A program made the position numbers and the translations under genes. The notes under the pieces are model-generated. The model did no database searches, was not told the origin of the DNA, and saw only the letters and a program-made list of their open reading frames with translations. 64,000 bases of DNA from Acetobacter oeni (lineage in GTDB: Bacteria > Pseudomonadota > Alphaproteobacteria > Acetobacterales > Acetobacteraceae), in NCBI RefSeq assembly GCF_011516825.1, contig NZ_WOTA01000017.1, positions 1-64,000 of the forward strand, given 5' to 3'. Below are positions 1-9,161 of this stretch, one piece after another (position 1 is the first letter of the stretch; each line of letters begins with the position of its first letter).

Positions 1-802
1 CCCGTGGCTCAATCTGCTGGATGCCAATAAGCCGGAGGGCGTCCATGGGTGAGGCGTTTGTATTTGATGCGCAAAGCTCTGATGCTCCACACGAATCTCT
101 GGGTGTCTTGGCTTCGATTACATATTCAGCAAAGTGATTGAAAGCAGCCTGATCCATGGCCCTGCTGGCCTTTGAGATCATCCGCTCCCTGTCCTTGTCC
201 CAGCGGTCCAGCAGGCCCCCGAGAGGCGTCAGGGTGCCTTCAATGATCCCCATGGCTGCACGGTAATAACGGCCTCCGGCAGCCGGTGGCATTGCCTCAG
301 CCTTATCCTGCACTTCTCTCTTACAACATCTGCCAGCCGCTCTCTCTCGGTGTCTGGCAGGCCATCATGAGACTGATATGGATTGTCTCTTACTATATAC
401 TCCCCGGAGGCAGCTTGCAGGTCCTGCCGGTAAGCCAGCCCGTCCACCAACCACAGCCTGTTCATCCGGTGATGAAGGGCACCAAGCCTCCGTGGGGCAC
501 CATTCGCCATGGAGAGGGAGGAGGCCAGCCTGCACCAGCTTTGCATCCAGCTCAGCCCGCATGGTCTCCAGCATCTTCTCCCGGCGTCTGATGGCCTCCC
601 GGTGATCCCTTGTTCCCAGCGTCCTCACGACTTCCCTGCGGATGCCTGACCGGCAGCCCATGACCTTACCGGCATCCTGCCAGCGATCCTGCGGGATAAT
701 CAGGCGGGCATAATAACCCTGTCCACGCTTCACCAGATTACGCATATCAACCGCCGCCTCAGTGGTGGACGGTGTAACGTTAGACCTGTAACGCACAGTC
801 AC
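1..802 (-). pseudogene. Tyrosine recombinase (phage/island integrase), frameshifted N-terminal part, runs off window edge
   Basis: Reading leftwards from position 802 (GTG) or 745 (ATG) the product contains RGQGYYARLIIPQDRW and then VVRTLGTRDHREAIRRREK. This is the SAM-like N-terminal region typical of tyrosine integrases of the kind that begin with a short basic strand. The frame changes near 545. A second frame continues through about 330 and a third (RYYRAAMGIIEGTLTPLGGL) is open to the window edge, so at least two frameshifts break it. The catalytic R-H-R-Y domain would lie outside the window. Transcription would run away from the 3' end of tRNA-Ser, the usual arrangement for an integrase beside its attachment site. 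Family assignment is moderately sure; loss of function is inferred from the frameshifts. Confidence 0.7.
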
Positions 803-859
803 GGCACCTGTAACGTTAACATGCTATAAGTCGCTGATTTCATTGGATTTCCAGCGGTC

Positions 860-950
860 TGGCGGAGAGAGTGGGATTCGAACCCACGGTACGCTATTAA
901 CGCACACACGCTTTCCAAGCGTGCGCCTTAAGCCGCTCGGCCATCTCTCC
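860..950 (-). tRNA. tRNA-Ser (anticodon GGA)
   Basis: The minus strand reads GGAGAGATGGCCGAGCGG at the 5' end, folds a CACGC-TTGGAAA-GCGTG anticodon arm (anticodon GGA), has a long variable arm of the class II type, and carries the T-loop GGTTCGAATCC. The 3' acceptor strand TCTCTCC is followed by G and an encoded CCA. The 91-nt length fits tRNA-Ser. Its 3' end faces the integrase remnant, so it probably served as an attachment site. Confidence 0.97.
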
Positions 951-1005
951 GACGCTGGGAAGGCTACATACCAGTATCCGGCGCAGACTCAAGAGGAAAA
1001 CACCA

Positions 1006-1647
1006 TCATCCGGAGACAACCTGACGCGCAGCAATGACGAAGCTTGCGATAGCCGCTGAGTCTTTGACACCTGGAGCGGCCTCGACACCGGATGAGACGT
1101 CGACCGCTTTTGCGCCACTTTCGACAATAGCACGCGCCACGTTACCCGGGTTCAGTCCACCAGCCAGAAGCCAGGGAGCCGGTGCTTTCCAGCCATGGGC
1201 CAGACCCCACGGAAAGATGGCACCATTGCCACCGGGACGACTGGCTTCAGGAGGAGGGCACGACTCTATAATCAGCGCATCCGCACCGGTTGTCAGCGGC
1301 AAATCTGCCTCTGAAGAGACCGGGCAGGACCGCCAGACTTTTCGCCCGAATTTCGTCCGGATCTCACTGGCCCGCTCGGCAGAAGTATAGAGCTGCAAAA
1401 CATCCAGCGGCACCTCACGCAATGCCTCCGCTATCTCTGCATCGGACGGCTCGACAAACAGCCCTACACACCCTGGAGGCGCAGCGGGTATCCGGACCAG
1501 ACGAATGAGTTCAGCTGCTCGTGAGAGCGTCACATATCTTGGCGAACGGGTGAAAAAGTTAAAACCCAGCCAGTCGACGCGATGCTCCAAGCATACTCTG
1601 ACACCAGCCTCATCGGTAAGGCCACAGATTTTGACTTTGACAGTCAC
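1006..1647 (-). CDS. trpF: Phosphoribosylanthranilate isomerase
   Basis: Converts N-(5'-phosphoribosyl)anthranilate to CdRP in cytosolic tryptophan synthesis. The 213-residue product starts with the family hallmark VKVKICGLT, whose Cys is the expected general base, and continues with a typical TIM-barrel (GFNFFTRSPRYV). The catalytic Asp region and the C-terminal phosphate-binding DVSSGVE are present. The start is a GTG that shares one base with the pyrF stop (TAGTG), so translation is probably coupled. Downstream one would expect trpB in many alphaproteobacteria. Instead a tRNA and an integrase scar follow, which suggests the trp cluster was split. Confidence 0.95.
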   Translation of the reverse strand: MTVKVKICGLTDEAGVRVCLEHRVDWLGFNFFTRSPRYVTLSRAAELIRLVRIPAAPPGCVGLFVEPSDAEIAEALREVPLDVLQLYTSAERASEIRTKFGRKVWRSCPVSSEADLPLTTGADALIIESCPPPEASRPGGNGAIFPWGLAHGWKAPAPWLLAGGLNPGNVARAIVESGAKAVDVSSGVEAAPGVKDSAAIASFVIAARQVVSG

Positions 1648-2354
1648 TACCCGGCCAGTTCCGCAACTATGGCCGCCGCCGCCGCCGCAGGGTCCTGCGC
1701 CTGGGTAATCGGACGACCGACGACAATCCAGTCAGCTCCGGCCTCACGGGCCTCCGCCGGCGTCATCACGCGTTTCTGGTCGCCTGCAACCGCGCCGGAA
1801 GGTCGTATCCCGGGTGTGATCAGAACAGGGCTGTCGCCAAATTCGCCACGTAATGCAGCCAGCTCATGTGCGGAACAGATCAGACCATCCGCTCCGTTGT
1901 CCAATGCCAGTTCGGCGAGCCGCAGAACCTGAGCATTGACCCCGTCCCGCACGCCTGTTTCAGCGAGAACCTCATCATCGAGACTGGTCAGAACCGTGAC
2001 CGCCAGCAACAGCGGTTTGCGCCCGGCGGGGAAGTTTTCGTCACATGCTCTGCGGGCCGCCTGCACCATTGTACGCCCGCCGCTGGCATGAATGGTCAGC
2101 ATCGCGGGATTTATGCGGCTCAGACTGCCAACGGCTGCACCAACGGTGTTGGGAATGTCATGGAACTTGAGATCCAGAAACAGCTGCCTGTTTGCGGCAA
2201 CCCTGGAGACAGCCTCAAAACCTGCGGCACAGGTAAATTCGAGACCGAGTTTGATCGCGGATACATGGGCGGCGACTGCGTCCGCCCACCGCATCGCCTG
2301 AAGCGGATCACACGTATCAAGAGCGGCAATCAGGCGTGTTTTGCGATCTGCCAT
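1647..2354 (-). CDS. pyrF: Orotidine 5'-phosphate decarboxylase
   Basis: Decarboxylates OMP to UMP, the last step of de novo pyrimidine synthesis. The 235-residue protein beginning MADRKTRLIAALD has the family signature LDLKFHDIPNT (catalytic Lys-x-x-Asp) near residue 60. It ends with the phosphate-binding region ITPGIRPSG and GADWIVVGRPIT. The frame is open further upstream, but the ATG at 2354 gives the normal family length and lies 13 bases after the lapA-like gene. It is followed by trpF with a one-base overlap, so the three genes look like one transcription unit. Confidence 0.95.
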   Translation of the reverse strand: MADRKTRLIAALDTCDPLQAMRWADAVAAHVSAIKLGLEFTCAAGFEAVSRVAANRQLFLDLKFHDIPNTVGAAVGSLSRINPAMLTIHASGGRTMVQAARRACDENFPAGRKPLLLAVTVLTSLDDEVLAETGVRDGVNAQVLRLAELALDNGADGLICSAHELAALRGEFGDSPVLITPGIRPSGAVAGDQKRVMTPAEAREAGADWIVVGRPITQAQDPAAAAAAIVAELAG

Positions 2355-2367
2355 GACGGCTGAACCT

Positions 2368-2700
2368 TTATAGCGGCGGCGGAGTCGTCGGAATACTGCC
2401 GGGAACCGTCGGCGCTGCCTGCGGCGGCATAGGCCGGGGCGCTTCATGAACCGCCAGGGCCGCCTCCAGTTCGCGCACACGAGCCTCGGCACGCCGTGCG
2501 CGCCGCCGCTGCCCCAGCTCAACAATCCACACGGAGAACGCGCCAAGCAGGAAGGACACTACAGCCACGAGCAGGGCTAGGACGCCAATGGAACAGGACC
2601 AGCCGTAAGCCAGCAGCCACATTTGCGTGGCCTCCTGGTTGCTCGCCGCAAAGAACACGAGCGCAAGAAGGAACGGAACGATGATGATAAGCCGGATCAT
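2368..2700 (-). CDS. LapA-domain inner-membrane protein
   Basis: A 110-residue protein with two predicted transmembrane segments (about residues 3-20 and 38-60), the second followed by a basic stretch RRRARR and a short coiled-coil. This is the layout of the lipopolysaccharide assembly protein A (LapA/YciS) domain family. In many alphaproteobacteria a LapA-domain gene sits just before pyrF or trpF, as here. The C-terminus is proline-rich (PRPMPPQAAP). A role in envelope or LPS homeostasis follows from the family and is not shown by the sequence. ihfB, often found upstream in relatives, is absent. Confidence 0.75.
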   Translation of the reverse strand: MIRLIIIVPFLLALVFFAASNQEATQMWLLAYGWSCSIGVLALLVAVVSFLLGAFSVWIVELGQRRRARRAEARVRELEAALAVHEAPRPMPPQAAPTVPGSIPTTPPPL

Positions 2701-2901
2701 ACGGGGTTCGTAGCCTTACGAGAGACCAAGAGCAAGAAAATGCGTCTCCTTTCCCATGTCTTTATCAGCCTCGCAGCCGTAAAATTGTGGATACGTCTTT
2801 TGCCAACAGAGCCTAGCAAAAATTGCAACTATAGTGCTAATGGAGTCATCAAAGTATTTCGAGAAACGAATAAGTAACTGAGATCAGGAATAGTCTTAAA
2901 G

Positions 2902-4776
2902 TTAGTTCTGGAATGGATAGTATCTGAACGTAACAAATACGGTATTACCGGATGTCATGGGTCTTATTGTTTGTCCGGCATCATCTATTCCCTTAAATGC
3001 AAATTTTTTGACGTATGTGTACTGGAGACCTGTCATGACGCTGCCATAGCGACCGTCGAGAAGATGCCACCAGCCACCAAGAGTATAGGAAGCCAGGGTC
3101 TGAGTTTCAGCATTGCAGGTGCCCAGCATAATAGCGCAACCGGAGAGATTCGTGGTGGGGGAGCCATAGCCATAATAATTGCCGTCAGCCCCGAGATAAG
3201 TAGAGCGACCAGCACTCTCAATGCCGCCATAAGTGTAGAGCAGAATACTGCCTGTCGGGTGCCCGATCAGACCAAGAGAACCATTGATCTGCTTCAGAGG
3301 GGAAGGGCCACCCTGACTGTTGAATGTCATGTCAGGAAGCTGGCCAGGCCCGTAGCGACCGATTCCTTCACCAGCCAGGACATCTCCGACCAACTGAATT
3401 TTATCTGAAAAAAGGGGAACTGCCATAGAGCCACCGACTCCGCCACCGAATGCGACGTGCGACTTGGCCCGACCACCGTAACCACTCCCTGTAACAGTGA
3501 CGGTCCGAAACCAGCGGGCAAGGCCGAAAATTTCGTAATGGCCGACCGACGTATCGACGGCACCTTTAAGGACTATATCCGGTGCAACATCCAGGCTGTA
3601 ATGGGCTTCCGGATCAAGCATACCGGAGCCTGTGCTGTTATAAATAACGTATGGACCAACGGTCTGACCGGCGGCGGCGGGAAGTCTGCTTCCGGATGTG
3701 AAAGTCGTATCATCGAAGCCGGTTGTAGCCTGAGGTGCTTCGACGGACAGGCCAAGCCACCATTTACGGTTGAAATCCTTGATGAAACGTACCTGCGGAA
3801 CGCGGGTGAAAGTCACGCCCGGGATAAGGTTACTGTCGACGACGGGTGGAAGCTGCTCGTGACGTCTCAGCAGAGTTTTTGAATAACCGGTAGCCAGACT
3901 CCAGGCCTGACCCGCGAGAAAATGAAGGCCGAGATTATTGTCGTCGGCAGCGATGTAGGCCTGCCGCATACGGGGGACATAACTATTCGTCTGAACACCG
4001 TTAGAATTACTGCCAGAGCCGCCGAAATCACCCTCGACATAGGCTTCGACCGTAACATTGTGAGACGGCTTGCCTTCGATAAGCATACTGAAACGGCTGA
4101 GCTGAGCTGATGGACGATACTCCGAAACGTGTGCATTCGGATTACCTGAGTAAGGAAAAGAGCCCCAGGGCGTAGCTGGGCCGGCCGTCAGATTTTTATC
4201 CCGAAAAATATTCGACATATCAATGAATCCACCAAGTTTGACGGAGACGGACCCTATTCTGAATACAGCAGGTGCCGTGTCGACGCCGGTCTGGGTCAGA
4301 AAGGCCGGACTGGACGAAGACAGATTAATATCGGGGACGGCGACTGGTTCACCGGCCACGGTGAAAGGTAATCCTGCAAAAGTGACAGGCGCAGGATCCA
4401 TATCGGTTGAATATGGCAGAACAGGCTGACCATCAATACGCAATGGCCCGGCGAATCCTTCTGTTTCGCGTTGTGCAAGAACAGGTGTTTCCGAAATAAA
4501 GCGAGAACCGGGGTGACCTGCCCTGATATTGCGGCCAGCAGATACGTGCCGTGAAGTGACACGAGAACTTCCCGACGAATGCTGTTGCTGAAGCTGCTTT
4601 ACCTGATCCTGCAACTGAAGGACCATTTTGCGCAATTGAGCGAGTTCGATGCTGCTGTTATCTGCGCGAGCATAATCAGAACCTGAACCGAGCAGTATTA
4701 TGCCGAAAAAGAAGAATGGCCCTAATGAGAAGTGCCCGGTAATCACTGACCGGAAGAAACGACGGCGCCTGTTCAC
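2902..4776 (-). CDS. Outer-membrane porin with N-terminal coiled coil (DcaP-like)
   Basis: The 624-residue product has an N-terminal hydrophobic signal segment (FFFFGIILLGSGS) and then a short coiled coil (LRKMVLQLQDQVKQLQQQ) typical of trimeric porins. A linker follows, and from about residue 165 alternating amphipathic strands (VKLGGFIDMSNIFRDK onward) run to a C-terminal aromatic strand ending FRYYPFQN. This is the architecture of DcaP/porin-superfamily beta-barrels. The substrate is unknown. It stands alone, preceded by a long AT-rich region that probably holds its promoter. Confidence 0.75.
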   Translation of the reverse strand: MNRRRRFFRSVITGHFSLGPFFFFGIILLGSGSDYARADNSSIELAQLRKMVLQLQDQVKQLQQQHSSGSSRVTSRHVSAGRNIRAGHPGSRFISETPVLAQRETEGFAGPLRIDGQPVLPYSTDMDPAPVTFAGLPFTVAGEPVAVPDINLSSSSPAFLTQTGVDTAPAVFRIGSVSVKLGGFIDMSNIFRDKNLTAGPATPWGSFPYSGNPNAHVSEYRPSAQLSRFSMLIEGKPSHNVTVEAYVEGDFGGSGSNSNGVQTNSYVPRMRQAYIAADDNNLGLHFLAGQAWSLATGYSKTLLRRHEQLPPVVDSNLIPGVTFTRVPQVRFIKDFNRKWWLGLSVEAPQATTGFDDTTFTSGSRLPAAAGQTVGPYVIYNSTGSGMLDPEAHYSLDVAPDIVLKGAVDTSVGHYEIFGLARWFRTVTVTGSGYGGRAKSHVAFGGGVGGSMAVPLFSDKIQLVGDVLAGEGIGRYGPGQLPDMTFNSQGGPSPLKQINGSLGLIGHPTGSILLYTYGGIESAGRSTYLGADGNYYGYGSPTTNLSGCAIMLGTCNAETQTLASYTLGGWWHLLDGRYGSVMTGLQYTYVKKFAFKGIDDAGQTIRPMTSGNTVFVTFRYYPFQN

Positions 4777-5731
4777 CTCGCGATGATCCCCAATGTCTGA
4801 CTGCTCCGGCCCATTCCGGGGTCAGCCACTGACCGAAAACGAGTTTACCGAAAAATATTCTCACGAAGACGTGTCAATTCCGGAGATCAGATGGGCGATA
4901 TGGAAAATACGACATCAAGGTAAGTCTTACAAAAAATCTTTTTAAATATACGCTAAATACATAGAGAATTACTTATTATTCAGTGTGGATAATTATAAAT
5001 ATATGGAACTGTCTAGATTAACTCGAAAAATAATCTCATTACCATAATTATACATTTTCTGAAAATTGTATATATCTGCACATCAAAATAAATTAAGAAA
5101 TTATTTTTCATGAACAAAGGTGTATGTTGAATAAATATGGATTACAGAGTAAAAATATAAGAAAATATACTGTATTGTATTATAATAAATAGAAGAATTT
5201 TTTTAAGTATTTTTTAATATTATAGCGAGGACTTTCGGATATTAATTGTAATAATGCTTTAATTTCGTTTTTCTTTGATGAAGTGTGGGTTATTTATCTG
5301 GCCAGCAAAAAAATCGATGTGTTGCTCTCTCAATGCAATGGTCAGCGATCTTCTCTGTTCCCATGACAAACCCACTTAATAGAATGTCTGCGTGTTTTTG
5401 GAAATTGCTGATCCAGTCCGCCACAATCAGACGAAGACGAACAAGTTATCTCAGGAGGCATCCATCGACTGCCTCCCTTTCTTCTGATACTCGGCTAAAA
5501 TGCTGGTACACTGCCTTTCGGTATTCATGGTCTCAGGCCTGTTCTGTGCATGTCGCCAGTTAAGTCCGATGATTACGGAGACAATCTGGATGACCGTGAA
5601 AAAGCGTCGATCTCATTTCTCTTTATTATAAATGAGAAACTGATTTTCCGTGGATTGCGGCAGTTCTTTTCTGATGTAACGACTGCCGTAAATTGGCGAA
5701 CTTCGAGCGCATTAATGAACGGTCACCAGCC
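4777..5731. other. AT-rich gene-free stretch
   Basis: About 955 bases with no convincing gene. Positions 4910-5290 are strikingly AT-rich compared with the high-GC surroundings, with runs such as TTTTTTAAGTATTTTTTAATA. The open frames at 5285-5563 and 5550-5735 (plus) match nothing I recognise and lack a good ribosome-binding site. The right end may hold regulatory sequence for the porin, and the whole stretch may be acquired DNA or a decayed element. Confidence 0.5.
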
Positions 5732-6274
5732 TTAATTTTTCTGCGCAGTTTTCCACTCACGCACAGCGGCAAGGGCACGACTGACATGTTCGTCAGGAGA
5801 GCGATCTGTGTAACTCATCCGGATTTTTCCATCCGGGACAATGACATACGATATGCGGTTTGCGTGAGTGGCACCGACTGTTTTTGCGTCATATTCCGCA
5901 GTCACAATGCCTTTGGAATCAGCCGCCACAGGGAATTTGCTCCGACATTCGCTAACTGAAAACCGACGAAGCTTGTCGAGATCATCCATTGATACACCAA
6001 TGACGGTGGCACCGAGCGCGTGAAACTCATCTGCCGCTTCAGCAAAATCATGAGCTTCAACAGTGCACCCGGGTGTAAAAGCAGCGGGGTAAAAATAAAG
6101 CACGACCGGCCCCTTTTTCAACGCCTCTGTCATAGAGAAAGTAAAATCTTTCCCGCCCATGCTTGCCTCAAGTGTAAAGGGGGGCGCCGCCTGCCCGACC
6201 GGGAGTTCAGCATGTGCAGATCGGGCGCCCCCGATCATCATGGAAACTAAGGCAGCGGCGACAAGAGGTTTCAT
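5732..6274 (-). CDS. Periplasmic peroxiredoxin (BCP/PrxQ type)
   Basis: Thiol peroxidase of the AhpC/TSA superfamily. The 180-residue protein starts MKPLVAAALV and has a signal peptide ending near ARSAHA. The peroxidatic cysteine motif AAFTPGCTVEAHDF places Cys at about residue 70. A second cysteine at about 110 (VSECRSKFPVAAD) lies where the resolving Cys of some PrxQ proteins sits. The frame is open 25 codons further upstream, but the ATG at 6274 gives a clean signal peptide and has GGAGCG ahead of it. A periplasmic location is inferred from the signal peptide and suits an organism with strong periplasmic oxidation. Confidence 0.85.
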   Translation of the reverse strand: MKPLVAAALVSMMIGGARSAHAELPVGQAAPPFTLEASMGGKDFTFSMTEALKKGPVVLYFYPAAFTPGCTVEAHDFAEAADEFHALGATVIGVSMDDLDKLRRFSVSECRSKFPVAADSKGIVTAEYDAKTVGATHANRISYVIVPDGKIRMSYTDRSPDEHVSRALAAVREWKTAQKN

Positions 6275-6488
6275 AATTGTTTTTCGCTCCAAAGATCCAG
6301 ACATGGATATTACAGGCGCCAACGATCTGCAGAAGGAACCGTTGCGCACAAGCGAGAAATAGCTCCCGCTCTAGCTTAAGCCGGCCCTGCGGACTCAGAT
6401 ATTTGATGAAATTATAAACTCAATGCCGGCTTCACGCCGCAGTACTGATTTTTTCGTATGATTTGCTTGTTCAGTGAAATGGAGGCCT

Positions 6489-7991
6489 TTACCGGATCGC
6501 TTCCGGTGAGACGATGACGCAGCTAGATGACCCGGCATCAAGTCGGTGACAGGCAGATACAGCTTCCGCCCTTGAAATCCCGGTCAGGCGGGCCCGATAC
6601 AATTCTCCTCGTGAAATTTTAACGCTCGCAACCTGGGCATGAGCCCCGGAAAGATCGCTGGAAGCACGTGCACGAGCATGAGATGCGGCTTGTTGAGCCA
6701 GAGAGGAGGAAGAAAATGCCCCGACCTGAATGGCCCAGTTTCGTGCACCTGCTGCGATGGCCTCATTCCCGCGAGCTAACCCGGTACGAGCGGGACTGGT
6801 CGGGACTGGAGTGCTCGCCGCTTCAGCCCGTGAGATGAGCGTGAAACGCGCAGAGCCGGCCCGTGAGGTATGCTGAGGTGCCGGCGCCGCTGCCGGCTGT
6901 TTCTGTGTGTCATCAACCTGGCTGGGGGCATCCGCTGATTCTGCAACGCCTACAGGAGTAGTATCTGCAGTCTGAAGGCGGGACTGCCAGACTGCACTGG
7001 TCTGTGCCGTCCCGGTCGGGGCGCTGTCGGCGCTATTGCTGCCCGCGTCTCTCGATGCCAGACGGGATTGCCAGGCCGCGCTGACAGACTGAGGTGATTC
7101 CGGATTGTGTCCCACGGGAGCCCAGGCGCGCGTATACGTCGGAGCGGCGGGCTGCGAGGCCGGATCTTCCACACCAGCCGACGGTGCTTCCGCTACCTGT
7201 ACAGGCTGATCAGCGTCAGCGCTGTTACGATGCGCCCAGGCGGAACGAATGCTGTTTGCGCCAGAGGCTGGCATAGCCGCTGAGGCGTAAGCCACATTGC
7301 CGGGCGACTCATGACTGGCCACCAGCAGATCAGCTGCGGAGCGGTTAGCAGGCCACGAGCCTGCGATCTGGCGACCGATGGAGGCAACATAATTACGCGT
7401 TTCGCGCGGCAAAGTACGATTGTGGCTCAGGAAATCTTCAAGACGACCGGGGCCGGCATTATAGGCGGCCAGAAAGCCAGGAGATCCATAAATATCGTAA
7501 AGCTCACGGATATAGGCGGTGCCGGCGAGAATGTTATCATGCGGATCGTAAGGATCATCGCCCAGGTTTTGCTGTCCTTTGATCTCATCGTAGGTCGGAG
7601 GCATAAGCTGCATGAGCCCCATGGCACCTGGCGCCGATGTGACGAGCTGCCCGTTATGAAATAATCTGCCGCCGGATTCACGTTGAATAACACCGCGAAT
7701 CCATAGTTCCGGCACATCGAATCGCTGGGATGCTTCCTGAATATAAGGCCCCCAGGGATCGTCGCCAGAACCTGGCGGAGCATAATATGATTTGGCGTGC
7801 GCCCGGTATTGCGCTTCTTCCTGTGCAATCGGAATCTGCATATCTGAACCGGGCGTCTGTCCGGCACAGGCCGAAAGGAGAGCTAGCAAACCCGTGAGAA
7901 CGGCGACACGAACAGGTCGCAAAGAGCGGATGGCTGGGGTTTCAGACCGGGTCGTCAGAGACTTGCGGCACAATTCAGGCCTTGCATTCAT
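6489..7991 (-). CDS. Lytic transglycosylase lipoprotein with SPOR domain
   Basis: Cleaves peptidoglycan glycan strands to 1,6-anhydro-muropeptides. The 500-residue product has a lipobox-like segment LLALLSACAG near residue 43. An SLT domain spans about 75-190: IQRESGG holds the catalytic Glu, followed by GAMGLMQLMP and AAYNAGPGR. A long Ala/Ser/Pro-rich linker with repeated SA-AWQSRL units follows, then a C-terminal SPOR domain (about 420-495, WAIQVGAFSSSS) that binds denuded glycans at division sites. The gene is monocistronic and divergent from the export transporter. Confidence 0.9.
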   Translation of the reverse strand: MNARPELCRKSLTTRSETPAIRSLRPVRVAVLTGLLALLSACAGQTPGSDMQIPIAQEEAQYRAHAKSYYAPPGSGDDPWGPYIQEASQRFDVPELWIRGVIQRESGGRLFHNGQLVTSAPGAMGLMQLMPPTYDEIKGQQNLGDDPYDPHDNILAGTAYIRELYDIYGSPGFLAAYNAGPGRLEDFLSHNRTLPRETRNYVASIGRQIAGSWPANRSAADLLVASHESPGNVAYASAAMPASGANSIRSAWAHRNSADADQPVQVAEAPSAGVEDPASQPAAPTYTRAWAPVGHNPESPQSVSAAWQSRLASRDAGSNSADSAPTGTAQTSAVWQSRLQTADTTPVGVAESADAPSQVDDTQKQPAAAPAPQHTSRAGSARFTLISRAEAASTPVPTSPARTGLARGNEAIAAGARNWAIQVGAFSSSSLAQQAASHARARASSDLSGAHAQVASVKISRGELYRARLTGISRAEAVSACHRLDAGSSSCVIVSPEAIR

Positions 7992-8140
7992 TGATTTATT
8001 CGTCCCGTCCGCAAGGCTGAAGCCTCCCGCTCAATTCATTCCATGTGGAAGAATTATCGTCCAACGCCTTCAATTGCACGTATTTTATCTGCGTGCCGTT
8101 TCGATATGTCTTCTGACTGACTGGAACATGAAGGTAAATT

Positions 8141-9157
8141 ATGACCCGAACGTGGCAAAGACGGTACCCGGCCACAGCGGTTGCGAGGGCATCCCGGATT
8201 GGGTTACGCGGGCACATCATGAACACATCCATCGGCCAGACTGTTATATCAGACGGCAGAGAAGCATCTGCCGCCGCCGCCGTTTTACCTGAGGCCGAAG
8301 CAGAGAATGCCGCCATCGGGCACAATATGGGACCTTCCGGTGACGAAGATGAGCCGGTTATCTACCGCTCACGGGTTATACTGGCTTTTGAAGATATTAT
8401 CGAAGGAGCCCGACTGTGGCGTCTGGCGGTCTCGCTGGGCTGGCTCGATATCAGGCTTCAGTTCCGCGGGTCGACCGTAGGTCCACTGTGGCTGACGCTC
8501 GGCACAGCTGTGATGATCGGATCAATGGGCATGATCTACGGTCGGTTGTTCCATCTTGTCCTGCGGGATTACCTGCCATATCTGTCGATTTCGATGATCC
8601 TCTGGCAAGTGGGTCTTGCCGGTGTAATGCAGGATGCCTGCACCTGTTTTACCAGCGCAGCGAACTCAATCCGCTCGACACGCCTGCCTTTCTCGCTGCA
8701 GGCTTTCCGAACGCTTGTGCGCAGCGCCGTAACATTCAGCTATAATATTGTTGTTCCTATTGCTGTTTATGCGATTTTTGGGTTGCTGCCGGGGCCGGAA
8801 GCATTTCTGGCGGTTCCGGGACTGATGATCTGGGCGATAAATGCATTTGCACTCTGTCTGCTTTTTGGCTCGATCGGAGCGCGGTATCGGGATATTCCGC
8901 CTATCGTCGCAAGTGGAATACAGGTCGCGTTTTATGTAACGCCGATCATCTGGAACGCGCATCAGCTTGGTAAACGAGGCAACTGGCTGATTCTCAATCC
9001 GTTCTATTCGCTGCTTGAAATTGTTCGCGAACCGCTGACGGGTCAGGCGCCCCGTCTGGAAATGTGGATCGTGGCCCTTTCGATCAGTGTCGGGCTATGG
9101 ATTCTGAGCCTGATGGTCTTTTCGCGTTCGCGCGCGCGTCTTGCATTCTGGATCTGA
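8141..9157 (+). CDS. Polysaccharide-export ABC transporter permease (Wzm/KpsM type)
   Basis: ABC-2 family permease that flips or exports lipid-linked polysaccharide. The 338-residue frame has a soluble N-terminal tail of about 90 residues. Six membrane segments then follow, beginning at the family's amphipathic entry LAVSLGWLDIRLQFRGS and including GPLWLTLGTAVMIGSMGMI and a C-terminal FYVTPIIW. The ATG at 8141 follows GAAGGT at good spacing; an internal ATG at 8219 is the alternative start. The ATP-binding subunit follows four bases after the stop. No glycosyltransferase cluster is adjacent, so the exported glycan is unknown. Confidence 0.85.
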   Translation: MTRTWQRRYPATAVARASRIGLRGHIMNTSIGQTVISDGREASAAAAVLPEAEAENAAIGHNMGPSGDEDEPVIYRSRVILAFEDIIEGARLWRLAVSLGWLDIRLQFRGSTVGPLWLTLGTAVMIGSMGMIYGRLFHLVLRDYLPYLSISMILWQVGLAGVMQDACTCFTSAANSIRSTRLPFSLQAFRTLVRSAVTFSYNIVVPIAVYAIFGLLPGPEAFLAVPGLMIWAINAFALCLLFGSIGARYRDIPPIVASGIQVAFYVTPIIWNAHQLGKRGNWLILNPFYSLLEIVREPLTGQAPRLEMWIVALSISVGLWILSLMVFSRSRARLAFWI

Positions 9158-9161
9158 TGCC

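Noticed and set aside
5285..5563. 92-codon plus-strand frame in the AT-rich desert
   Set aside because: No ribosome-binding site and no recognisable family; composition is not gene-like. Kept only as part of the gene-free stretch.
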